Positions 1-6,887 of a stretch of DNA of 64,000 bases are shown one piece after another (position 1 is the first letter of the stretch; each line of letters opens with the position of its first letter). The stretch spans positions 317,523 to 381,522 of the forward strand of contig NZ_KE159748.1 of NCBI RefSeq assembly GCF_000403455.2, in the 5' to 3' direction. A program made the position numbers and the translations under genes. The notes under the pieces are model-generated. The model did not search any database and was not told the origin of the DNA. It saw nothing but the letters and a program-made list of their open reading frames with translations. This stretch comes from Dorea sp. 5-2 (GTDB lineage: Bacteria > Bacillota > Clostridia > Lachnospirales > Lachnospiraceae).

Positions 1-14
1 GGAGGGAGATAGGG

Positions 15-377
15 ATGGCGTTTGTACAGTATCTGGTGTTTGACGGTGCCCGGCTTCCTCTGCCGGATTCTTATGAGGTGCAGATGGATGACGTGGAGGC
101 GGATTCCGGCGGGGAGACCGAGGCTGGGACTACCCAGAGGGACGTGGTAAGGCTGGGGGTGGTGTCTATTGTGGTGAGCTTTTCGGTTTCCCCGAAGTGG
201 CTGAAAGTGCTGACGGGGTTTAAGCAGAAGGAGAAGATTTCCGTGGAGTATTTTGATACGGAGACGTTGGAGATGAAGCGGACGGAGATGTTTGTTGAAG
301 GGTATAAGGCGGTGCTGGTGAAGGATACGTCCTATAAGGGGCTGTGGAAGGTGTCGTTTACGCTGAAAGAATTTTAA
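15..377 (+). CDS. DUF6711-type prophage structural protein
   Basis: A 120-residue protein that I recognise as the DUF6711 type found in Firmicute prophages between the major structural genes and the tail tape measure. The N-terminal half contains the acidic stretch DVEADSGGETEAGTTQRDVV and the C-terminal half ends in a beta-rich KGLWKVSFTLKEF. No enzyme motif is visible; a tail or head-tail role is inferred from the family's phage context. It has a good ribosome site (ggagggaga) right at the window edge. Upstream phage genes would be outside the window. The high-GC codon use matches the phage pieces at 2441-2545 and 5428-5993, not the AT-rich island. Confidence 0.7.
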   Translation: MAFVQYLVFDGARLPLPDSYEVQMDDVEADSGGETEAGTTQRDVVRLGVVSIVVSFSVSPKWLKVLTGFKQKEKISVEYFDTETLEMKRTEMFVEGYKAVLVKDTSYKGLWKVSFTLKEF

Positions 378-458
378 GGAAATAGAGGATGATTTTTGGC
401 GGGATGTCTTGTATAATGAGAAGCGTAAATCAGAATTTTAATGAAGGAGCAATAAAGA

Positions 459-1238
459 ATGGCAGCATATGAGTTTGATGGAGAAAAATATAAACAGGCT
501 TCAAGACATCAAAAGGAATGGGGAAATAATTTAATCTCTCAATTACATCTGAGCGGCGCTGAAACAGTATTGGATTTAGGCTGTGGAGATGGTGTATTAT
601 CCGAGCAGATAGCACAGCTTGTTCCAAAAGGAAAAGTTATCGGGATAGACGCGTCTTATGGAATGCTGCAAACAGCAAAGAAAATAAAATGCGATAATTT
701 GTCATTTATTCAGATGGATATAAATAATATGGAATTTTCAAATGAATTTGATATAATTTTTTCTAATGCGGCATTGCATTGGGTTTTAGATCATTCATTA
801 TTATTGAACCACTCATTTTGTGCATTGAAACAAGGCGGGAGCATTCACTGGAACTTTGCAGGGGACGGTACATGTGCAGCATTTTATGATGTGGTACGCA
901 CAAAAATGAGGGATAAGCAATATGCTCATTATTTTAACGATTTTATATGGCCGTGGTTCATGCCGTCAAAAGAGCAGTATGAAGCTCTGATTGAACCGAT
1001 TGGATTTTCAATGATTGAAATTACGGAAGAAAATAGAGACAGGTATTTTTCTGATGCCGATGAAATGGTAAAGTGGATAGACCAACCAAGCATTGTGCCG
1101 TTTCTTACATGTATCCCTGACAATATGAAAGCATCATTTCGGAAGGAAGTTATACAATTAATGCTGGAGAGAACAAAGCAGAATGATGGAACTTGTTTTG
1201 AAACATTCCGAAGAATTAATGTGACAGCAATAAAATAA
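459..1238 (+). CDS. Class I SAM-dependent methyltransferase
   Basis: A 259-residue cytoplasmic methyltransferase. The glycine-rich SAM-binding motif I (VLDLGCGDG) is at residues 37-45, followed by the acidic residue of motif II in VIGIDAS and motif III in SNAALHWV. The layout resembles trans-aconitate / malonyl-ACP methyltransferase-like small-molecule enzymes; the substrate cannot be told. It is AT-richer than the phage gene before it and has its own ribosome site (gaaggag, near 445) and a TATAAT at 412-417, so it looks like independently transcribed cargo rather than part of the phage morphogenesis operon. Full length for the family. Confidence 0.8.
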   Translation: MAAYEFDGEKYKQASRHQKEWGNNLISQLHLSGAETVLDLGCGDGVLSEQIAQLVPKGKVIGIDASYGMLQTAKKIKCDNLSFIQMDINNMEFSNEFDIIFSNAALHWVLDHSLLLNHSFCALKQGGSIHWNFAGDGTCAAFYDVVRTKMRDKQYAHYFNDFIWPWFMPSKEQYEALIEPIGFSMIEITEENRDRYFSDADEMVKWIDQPSIVPFLTCIPDNMKASFRKEVIQLMLERTKQNDGTCFETFRRINVTAIK

Positions 1239-1295
1239 ATTTCGGGTTGGCCATGGATTGACCGAATAAAAAAGTGAAAGGCTTAGGGCGTTGTT

Positions 1296-1745
1296 ATGTC
1301 AATGAATATAGCAGAAGCATTTGAATTGCTATTTGATAAAAATAATAAGACGGCGTACAAGGCATTACAGGAATTGCAGAAAGAGAGTGAGGAAACGGAT
1401 CATGTCTACCCTTATATGGACAGATTGAGTGATATGCTTGAAAGTGATAATTCTTATATCCGTACCAGGGGGCTTACGCTGCTTGCCTATAATGCAAGGT
1501 GGGACAGGGATAATAAGATAGATGAGATCATTGATGGATATTTGAAGCATATAACAGATGTTAAGCCGATTACGGCAAGACAGTGTATCAAGCTGCTGCC
1601 TATGATTGCGAAGGATAAGCCCGAACTGAAAGAGGATATTCTTTCAGCGCTGCACAAGGCGGATGTATCTTTTTATGAGGATAGTATGCGGCCGTTAGTT
1701 TATAAGGACATCCAAAAGGCGTTGAAAGAGATACAGAAGTTATAG
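1296..1745 (+). CDS. Small alpha-helical (HEAT-like) protein, function unknown
   Basis: A 149-residue protein predicted almost wholly helical, with helix-pair repeats such as YPYMDRLSDML followed by YIRTRGLTLLAYNARWD and QCIKLLPMIAKDKPELKEDIL, which suggest HEAT-like repeats. Related Lachnospiraceae proteins are often labelled SufBD-like, but no Fe-S assembly motif is visible and I would not transfer that function. It stands alone, 58 bases after the methyltransferase, with weak ribosome-site similarity upstream (gaaaggc). Probably a cargo gene. Confidence 0.6.
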   Translation: MSMNIAEAFELLFDKNNKTAYKALQELQKESEETDHVYPYMDRLSDMLESDNSYIRTRGLTLLAYNARWDRDNKIDEIIDGYLKHITDVKPITARQCIKLLPMIAKDKPELKEDILSALHKADVSFYEDSMRPLVYKDIQKALKEIQKL

Positions 1746-1789
1746 GCAGATACAGATTTGGTTTTTAGCGGGAGTAGATCCTGCTGGAA

Positions 1790-1915
1790 ATAGAAAAAGC
1801 AAAGATAAAAACGCAACGTGCATCTTCGGATGTGCCAGAGCCGGTAGGTAGCCCGGCCGTCCTGATGGTATCAGGGTAAGTAACCTGCCCTCCTGGGTTG
1901 TCCGTTCTTTGTTCA
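1790..1915 (+). promoter_or_regulatory. yjdF-type riboswitch candidate
   Basis: A structured leader lies directly before a YjdF-family gene, the position of the yjdF (azaaromatic-sensing) riboswitch. Visible elements are an acgcaacgtgc segment at 1810-1821, a UUCG-capped hairpin (gcatc/gatgt, about 1820-1833), a ccgg/ccgg hairpin around ggtaggtagc (1841-1857), a ctga/tcag hairpin (about 1862-1875) and an aacc/ggtt hairpin (about 1882-1900), then the aaggagg ribosome site at 1926-1932. I compared it with the published motif from memory only; a covariance-model match was not run. Confidence 0.6.
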
Positions 1916-1940
1916 TAACACATTTAAGGAGGGTTTCGTT

Positions 1941-2357
1941 ATGGACAGAGGAAAGGCAGGTCTGACGGTATTTTTTGAGGGGACGTTCTGGGTCGGCGTA
2001 TTTGAGCGGGTTGAAGACGGGAGACTTTCGGTATGCCGGGTGGTCTTCGGGAGTGAACCCAGGGACTGTGAGGTATGGGATTTTGTCCTCAAAAATTATT
2101 ATGGTCTGAGATTCAGTCCGGCTGTTGAGGCGGCTGTGAAGGACGGCAGGGTGAACCCGAAGCGGAGGCAGAGGGAAGCCGGTAGACGGATCATGCAGGC
2201 GGGGATAGGCACGAAGTCCCAGCAGGCGTTACAGTTGCAGAGGGAAGAGCGGAAGACGGAGTGCAGGCAGGCCGGTAGGGAGCAGAAGGAGGCCGAGAAG
2301 CAGCGGATGTTTGAGCTGAAACAGCAGAAGCGGAAGGAGAAGCACAGGGGCAGGTAG
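1941..2357 (+). CDS. yjdF: YjdF family protein (DUF2992)
   Basis: A 138-residue protein. The N-terminal half (about residues 5-60: GLTVFFEGTFWVGVFERVEDGRLSVCRVVFG...EVWDFVLKNY) is the YjdF/DUF2992 domain; the C-terminal half is a highly basic, Gln/Glu/Lys/Arg-rich helical tail that is typical of the family. Function is not known; linkage to a riboswitch that senses azaaromatic compounds suggests a role in handling toxic heterocycles. The start ATG follows an aaggagggtttcgtt leader. Expression is probably controlled by the structured leader at 1790-1915. Here it is carried inside a mobile mosaic, between phage fragments. Confidence 0.8.
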   Translation: MDRGKAGLTVFFEGTFWVGVFERVEDGRLSVCRVVFGSEPRDCEVWDFVLKNYYGLRFSPAVEAAVKDGRVNPKRRQREAGRRIMQAGIGTKSQQALQLQREERKTECRQAGREQKEAEKQRMFELKQQKRKEKHRGR

Positions 2358-2440
2358 GCTTTTGTGTTTCGGGTATAGCAGTATTAATGGGCATCAGTCA
2401 GGAATGGCTGGTGCTTTTTGCGTGGAAAGGGGTGTTTTCA

Positions 2441-2670
2441 TGTATCCGGTGAGTGAGGCGTTCCTGCGGGCGGTGCAGGAGAATACCCGGAGGTATTACT
2501 GGACGGGGAAGATCACCACAAAGGGCGGGGCGGTGTATCCGTTTGGGTATGGGGAGAAGGTGAAAGCGTATCTAAGGAGAGGAGCGAGACCGCTTCAGGA
2601 ATCTGCTGAGTATCCTAACCCACAAGTAGGGTATGGGGCGCTATGTGTGAGAGATAGCCTGCCGGTTTGA
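2441..2670 (+). pseudogene. Chimeric remnant: phage tail protein N-terminus joined to S8 peptidase C-terminus
   Basis: From ATG 2441 the frame encodes MYPVSEAFLRAVQENTRRYY then WTGKITTKGGAVYPFG, which matches the N-terminus of Lachnospiraceae prophage minor structural/tail proteins. After about 2547 it switches to EKVKAYLRRGARPL...YPNPQVGYGALCV, which resembles the last 35 residues of S8 (subtilisin-like) peptidases of the same bacteria, and stops at 2670. The rest of the tail gene reappears at 5428 (YEDIVKGSGYVSAQCC). Both halves are read from memory of the families. The fused product lacks any catalytic residue, so it is most likely a deletion scar. Confidence 0.55.
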
Positions 2671-2762
2671 GTAATAGCTTTATAAAGAAATTAAGAAAAT
2701 GAAAACATATTCTTCTCAGTTTTATAAAATAATGATATACTAAGACCAAGGAGGTATTGAGA

Positions 2763-3173
2763 ATGGCTGTTATAACGTATAATGACCAGTTGAGAAGTTT
2801 ATTAGCTAATGCAAGATGTGTACTGGCATTTGATACAGCGGCAGATTTTTTGGGATTAACGAATGGTGGATATAGATCTGTAGTGCAGATTTTTGTTGAT
2901 AAAAAACAAAATATTGAAGGAACTGAACAGACTTTGATGCCTTCTTTAGAGACTCTTGAGTGTGAAGAACACAATGGATTGAAATGTACAACAGTAAGCC
3001 AGACCATTATAGATCTTCTTGAACAAAATGGTGATGAACAGATTATTACAGAAAGTCTGGCAAATTATTATGAAGAGAATAGTGAAAGTTTTGATGGACT
3101 TGTGATACCAGCGCATTTGCAATCAAGATTTGAAAAGTACAGAGTATGGGCAATAGAATATTATGAAGAATAG
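2763..3173 (+). CDS. AbiEi-like antitoxin (type IV toxin-antitoxin)
   Basis: A 136-residue protein of AbiEi-antitoxin type: an N-terminal LANARCVLAFDTAADFLGLTNGGY segment that fits a winged-helix/antitoxin start, then VSQTIIDLLEQNGDEQIITESLANYYEE and a C-terminal RFEKYRVWAIEYYEE. It is next to and ends exactly one codon before the AbiEii-like toxin, the standard order. The family's role is to repress its own operon and to counteract the nucleotidyltransferase toxin. ATG 2763 is chosen because aaggagg lies at 2748-2754; a TTG six bases earlier is too near that site. It is much more AT-rich than the phage remnants on either side. Confidence 0.65.
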   Translation: MAVITYNDQLRSLLANARCVLAFDTAADFLGLTNGGYRSVVQIFVDKKQNIEGTEQTLMPSLETLECEEHNGLKCTTVSQTIIDLLEQNGDEQIITESLANYYEENSESFDGLVIPAHLQSRFEKYRVWAIEYYEE

Positions 3174-3874
3174 GTGACATATTTGGAACTGATGGATTTT
3201 TTATATAGAGTTATGGAAGAACTGGTAAATGCAGGCGTACCAATTGTTTTCAAAGGAGCAATGGTTCTTAATCTTGCTATTAGAGCTAACAATCCATCAA
3301 AAGTGGAACGAGCAACTAGAGATATTGATGGAGATTGGGTCGGAGAATATCCAACAATGAAGGAAATAGAAAGAGCGTTGCAAAATGCTGTAAATAAAGT
3401 GGATTCTTCTTTAAATGTTCAAGCTATTAGAGTATTTGGCGAAAGAAAGTCGGCAGGATTTAAAATTAGCAATGAGAGAGGAGAAAAGATTGCAAGTATT
3501 GATTTGAGCATTAGGCAAAACCAATTTTGTAAATCATATATTTCTTATGTGAATGGAGTGGTTATTAAAGGAGCCAGCCTATCAAAAATGCTATCGGATA
3601 AAATTTATGCAATTTCAAGTGGAAATGTGTGTAGAAGAACAAAAGATATTTTAGATATATATGTGATGTCTTTTATTATGAAAATGATACAGATGAATTG
3701 CATCAAATATGGAAGGAGTCGGGCAGAGTACTTGGAGATTTTAAGGAATATAAAATACGGTTTTCTGAATTGGAAGAAGCTTATGGTAAAATGAAGGGCA
3801 TAAAAAATAAACCGGATTTTATTGAGGTATACAACCGTGTAAGTGATATAGTACACATGTTTAAATTTAAATAA
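3174..3874 (+). pseudogene. AbiEii/AbiGii-like nucleotidyltransferase toxin, frameshifted
   Basis: The N-terminal 165 residues carry the nucleotidyltransferase signature: FKGAMVLNLAIR and ATRDIDGDW (DxD-like metal site) and the ASLSKMLSDKIYAISS helix. The frame starts at a GTG directly after the antitoxin stop. At the run of T at 3671-3674 the family sequence moves to the -1 frame: there residues YYENDTDELHQIWKESGRVL... and ...LEEAYGKMKGIKNKPDFIEV continue to a stop at 3872-3874, just before a terminator. In the original frame the protein ends with an unrelated 40-residue tail at 3794. A single missing T restores the full-length toxin. It may be inactivated, slip-corrected, phase-variable or a sequencing error. 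Confidence 0.65.
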
Positions 3875-3890
3875 AGATAATATGATATAA

Positions 3891-3917
3891 GCGTCAATAT
3901 ACCTATTGACGCTTTAT
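3891..3917 (+). terminator. Rho-independent terminator after the AbiE-like pair
   Basis: Perfect 8-bp stem gcgtcaat / attgacgc (3891-3898 and 3905-3912) with a 6-base loop, followed by ttta. It lies 17 bases after the stop of the -1 frame of the toxin gene, which supports 3874 as the original gene end. Confidence 0.65.
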
Positions 3918-3996
3918 AATGAATATTTAATATGTATAAGCGGTTTACTGTTGTTTGTAGAATATTGCAGTTAACATACCACAAAGGAGGAGAAAC

Positions 3997-4455
3997 GTGG
4001 AAGAGATAGACGATATATATCAAACATTTTCAAATATAATATCAGAGGATAGTGGAAATGTTATAAGCGATGAGAATAATAGAAATTTACAGTATAAAGA
4101 TACATATAATATTCATTTGCCTAAAGCAAGAGATAAAATTGTTTTAGATATTGATTCTATTGAAAAACTTCAAAAAGAATGTAAAGAAATCAAGAAAGCA
4201 AAATATCCATATGCGGAACTGTGTTTAGGATTAGCATCACTTTTATTAGGGGCTTTTCTTAGTGCATTAATATCTCAAGTAACGTATGAATTAAAATTTT
4301 TAAGTGTGCTTTTTTATTCATTTTGTCCAGTTGGTGGAGTAGGATGTAGTGTTGCATATTGGTTTTTGAGGAAAAGTAATATAGTAGATGCAAAAAGATT
4401 AGCAGATTATGTGGAAGAATATTTGGTTGTGCCTTCGGAAGAAAGTGAGAAATAG
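3997..4455 (+). CDS. Two-transmembrane protein of unknown function, partner of the protease
   Basis: A 152-residue protein with a GTG start behind aaaggaggag. Residues 1-70 are polar and cytoplasmic-looking with a coiled-coil-like stretch (IEKLQKECKEIKKAK), followed by two hydrophobic segments at about 74-93 and 100-124, and a short charged tail. I do not recognise the family. The stop is two bases before the start of the trypsin-like protease, so the two are almost certainly co-translated. A sensor/anchor plus protease arrangement is a reasonable inference, similar in logic to other membrane-linked defence modules, but nothing in the sequence proves it. Confidence 0.6.
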   Translation: MEEIDDIYQTFSNIISEDSGNVISDENNRNLQYKDTYNIHLPKARDKIVLDIDSIEKLQKECKEIKKAKYPYAELCLGLASLLLGAFLSALISQVTYELKFLSVLFYSFCPVGGVGCSVAYWFLRKSNIVDAKRLADYVEEYLVVPSEESEK

Positions 4456-4457
4456 AG

Positions 4458-5240
4458 ATGGAGATTAATGATATTAGTACCCAATTATTATATACAACTG
4501 TGCCAATTTATGCACAAAATCAAGATAGTTCTTTAGCTACAGGAACAGGATTTTTGTTTTCTGTTCGAGAAAACGAAGTAGAATCTATTCCTTTATTGAT
4601 AACTAATTATCACGTACTAAAAGATGCAGTAGCTGGTTTTGTTGAGATGCATGTTGCTAATAACGGGATTCCAACAGATAAGAGTATAAGGGTGCAATTT
4701 GATAAATCTGTTATAAATGGAAATAAATTGGGAAATTTGGATTTAATTGCTATTCCCTTGGCTGGAACATTTAATGATTTTCAAAATAGAAAAATTGATA
4801 TTTTTTTTAGAACAGTAGATCAAAATATGATACCATCAAAGGAACAAATAGATAGATTTTCAGCAATTGAAAATATAACATTTATAGGATATCCAAGTGG
4901 TTTGTATGATGAGAAAAATAAAATATCAATTGTAAGACAAGGAATAACTGCAACTCCAATATGGAACAATTTTAAGGGAGAAGAAGTATTTTTGATTGAT
5001 GCAGGGGTATTTCCAGGTTCAAGCGGAAGTCCGGTATTCATATATAATCAAGGAACTTATCCGATAAAGGGAGGAATTGCACTGGGAAATAGATTGCTTT
5101 TTGTTGGAGTAATATCGCAGACAATGTTAAGAGATCATGCAACGGGAAAGGAGTATTTGAATTTAGGTAAAGTGATTAATAGTAGGGCTATGTATCGTGA
5201 ATTAAATAATTTTATTCAAAGACTTAAGAATAATAAATAA
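4458..5240 (+). CDS. Trypsin-like (S1 family) serine protease
   Basis: A 260-residue protein with a chymotrypsin-fold catalytic triad: His52 in ITNYHVLKD, Asp95 in NLDLIAIPL and Ser189 in GSSGSPVF. The glycine-rich GTGTGFLFSV before the His and IGYPSG ahead of the Ser are typical of cytoplasmic trypsin-like domains used in bacterial defence and stress proteins. There is no signal peptide, so it should act in the cytoplasm or at the inner face of the membrane with the two-TM protein encoded just upstream. Codon use is strongly AT-rich. Its substrate is unknown. No effector or NTPase domain is fused to it. Confidence 0.8.
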   Translation: MEINDISTQLLYTTVPIYAQNQDSSLATGTGFLFSVRENEVESIPLLITNYHVLKDAVAGFVEMHVANNGIPTDKSIRVQFDKSVINGNKLGNLDLIAIPLAGTFNDFQNRKIDIFFRTVDQNMIPSKEQIDRFSAIENITFIGYPSGLYDEKNKISIVRQGITATPIWNNFKGEEVFLIDAGVFPGSSGSPVFIYNQGTYPIKGGIALGNRLLFVGVISQTMLRDHATGKEYLNLGKVINSRAMYRELNNFIQRLKNNK

Positions 5241-5249
5241 TTATAAAAG

Positions 5250-5284
5250 AAGCTACCGGAAATATTAAGTATGGTAGCTTTTGT
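5250..5284 (+). terminator. Terminator of the 2TM-protease operon
   Basis: Eight-base stem aagctacc (5250-5257) / ggtagctt (5273-5280) followed by tttg. It lies 10 bases after the protease stop. The following 5285-5427 is AT-rich and shows no gene. Confidence 0.65.
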
Positions 5285-5427
5285 CATTAAGATGAGAATA
5301 GATATTAGGTCTATAAGATGTTTTGAGACTAAATAGTTTTACAGCTTGATATAGAAAATATGAATAGTGAAATATTAAGAAAAAACAAAGAAATCTAAAA
5401 AAAGTATAAAGAATTGTTAGTCCTTAC

Positions 5428-5993
5428 TTGACAGCACCATATGAGGATATTGTGAAGGGGAGCGGGTATGTTTCCGCCCAGTGCTGCGGGAGCGCGGAGA
5501 TTGAGGGTATGCCCAACGGGAGGGAGATGCTTTCTATTTATCCGGAGAATGATATCGGGACGTACCGGGACGTGCTGTTTTTTGTGGGGCAGGGGCTGGG
5601 CGGGTTTTTCTGCATCAACCGGATGGGACGGCTGGAGCTTCGGAAGTATGGGGCGGAGCCGGTGACGGAGGTGCAGGGGAGGCACAGGTTTTCCAGCAGC
5701 TTTTCTGATTTTATTACCAGGTATACGGTGGTGAGTTCAACGAACCTGCGGACGCAGACGGTGGAGTATTATGCTTTGGAGACGGACGACGGGCTGACCA
5801 TGAACCTGGGGGTGAACCCGCTCCTGCAGTTTGGGCTGGAGGAGACCAGGAGGCAGTTGTGCGGGAATATCCTGGATGATTTGTCTGTGGTGAATTATGT
5901 GCCTTTTGATTCCAGCACCATAGGGAACCCGGCTTTGGACCTGGGGGACGTGCTGACTTTTTCGGGAGGGCAGGCGGACGGGGAGCAGATGGC
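5428..5993 (+). pseudogene. Phage minor structural (tail) protein, interior fragment with internal deletion
   Basis: The frame has no proper start (only a TTG without a ribosome site). It begins with YEDIVKGSGYVSAQCCGSAEIE, which should follow the N-terminal piece encoded at 2441-2545. Directly after AEIE it jumps to GMPNGREMLSIYPENDIGTYRD, so a block that normally separates these motifs is missing. Later motifs (FFVGQGLGGFFCINRMGRLE, RHRFSSSFSDFITRYT, ALDLGDVLTFSGGQADGEQ) are intact and match the Lachnospiraceae prophage minor structural protein family as I remember it. The frame then runs into a piece of an unrelated nuclease gene. It is a broken gene cut at both ends. Confidence 0.65.
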
Positions 5994-6395
5994 CTGGAGG
6001 TGCTTGCCTGCATGGACAATTACCATGTGCGGCTGATTGCACCGGCGCAGATGGCGGATGAGGAGATTATGAAATTCCAGTCCAGCATGCGGGAGGTTAT
6101 GCTGTTCATCAAGTATTCGAAGGATAAGGAAAACTTAAGCAGGGTACTGTCGGCCAATGAGAGGCGTTTCCGGGAAGTGGAGAGCAGGGCGGCAGATGTG
6201 ATTGAAGCAATCACAAATTCGGGCATAAAATATGATGAAGAAGACGAGGTGGTTAATGTGTGCCAGGCGATTCAGGAAATGAGAAAAGAATCTGAACGGG
6301 ATGGGGAATTAAAGAAGGCAAGGGAAGCGGCTGGAAAATTGTATGAAATGGGACTTGATACAGATAAGATAGCCCAGGCGGCTATTTCCAATTGA
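5994..6395 (+). pseudogene. Rpn / PD-(D/E)XK transposase-like nuclease, C-terminal remnant
   Basis: Starting at about 5994 the frame encodes LEVLACMDNYHVRLIAPAQM, then DEEIMKFQSSMREVMLFIKYSKDK and a helical tail ending in GLDTDKIAQAAISN. This matches the C-terminal third of Rpn-type recombination-promoting nucleases (PD-(D/E)XK transposase family): the YHVNLIAP-like strand, the FIKYSKD helix and the closing MGxDxxxIA motif. The catalytic nuclease domain is absent, its place being taken by the phage tail fragment. A GTG at 6000 could allow translation but there is no good ribosome site. A decayed gene. Confidence 0.6.
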
Positions 6396-6469
6396 TTCCA
6401 TAGGAATTTTGGTACTTGCAGACAAAAGTATTAAAGAATGGATTAAAATCAAGGGTTTTAAGGCTTGGT

Positions 6470-6498
6470 GGGGTTCACTGGAATGGTTGGTGAACCCC
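6470..6498. repeat. Inverted repeat downstream of the Rpn remnant
   Basis: A 9-bp perfect stem ggggttcac (6470-6478) / gtgaacccc (6490-6498) with an 11-base loop. There is no T tract directly after it, so it is not a convincing terminator; it may be a remnant end of a small mobile element. The rest of 6396-6611 shows no supportable gene. Confidence 0.5.
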
Positions 6499-6611
6499 GC
6501 TTTGTCGTGTTTTTGGATGCCGCTGATGACAGCGTTCAAAAAAGGATTAGCCCTCTCGTTATATGGTACAATCTTTCGCTCATACATTGAGAATGAGGGA
6601 GGTGCTGCCTA

Positions 6612-6797
6612 TTGAAGCATAGAGAATTTAGGTATGTTGGCGAGCCTGTTCCTGAATTGAATGAGCAGGAACACGCAGCATTTCTTATGAATTTTCAAAG
6701 GTCAATCCTTTTATCATTAGAAAAACGGAATCTGTTGACCGCATCACAGCGGGAACGTTGTTTGCTTGAGCTTGAAAAACAATATCGTATAAATTAG
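6612..6797 (+). CDS. Small protein linked to mobile-element recombinases
   Basis: A 61-residue protein starting at TTG 6612 behind a gggaggtg ribosome site (6597-6604). It is polar and helical (PVPELNEQEHAAFLMNFQRSI then LLSLEKRNLLTASQ). I have seen very similar short proteins beside recombinase genes of clostridial mobile elements but their function is not known to me. It ends before a terminator hairpin (6805-6834) and just upstream of the large serine recombinase, so it is probably an element gene such as a recombination directionality or regulatory factor; that role is speculation. Confidence 0.55.
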   Translation: MKHREFRYVGEPVPELNEQEHAAFLMNFQRSILLSLEKRNLLTASQRERCLLELEKQYRIN

Positions 6798-6804
6798 AAA
6801 AAGC

Positions 6805-6834
6805 AACGTCAGGCATAACCGCTTGACGTTTTTA
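6805..6834 (+). terminator. Terminator between the small element gene and the recombinase
   Basis: Seven-base stem aacgtca (6805-6811) / tgacgtt (6824-6830) followed by a run of T. Located 7 bases after the stop of the small gene. Confidence 0.65.
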
Positions 6835-6887
6835 CATTAACTATATTGAAAATACGGCAAGGGATTGTCGGGAAAGGAGATATTCTT

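Noticed and set aside
2545..2638. Direct repeat gggtatgggg (2545-2554, 2629-2638) as attachment sites of the AT-rich island
   Set aside because: Both copies lie on the same side of the island and no third copy is found at the 5428 end; likely chance.
6409..6615. 68-codon frame MVLADKSIKEW... after the Rpn remnant
   Set aside because: No ribosome site, covers the inverted repeat at 6470-6498 and overlaps the next gene's start; not supported as coding.
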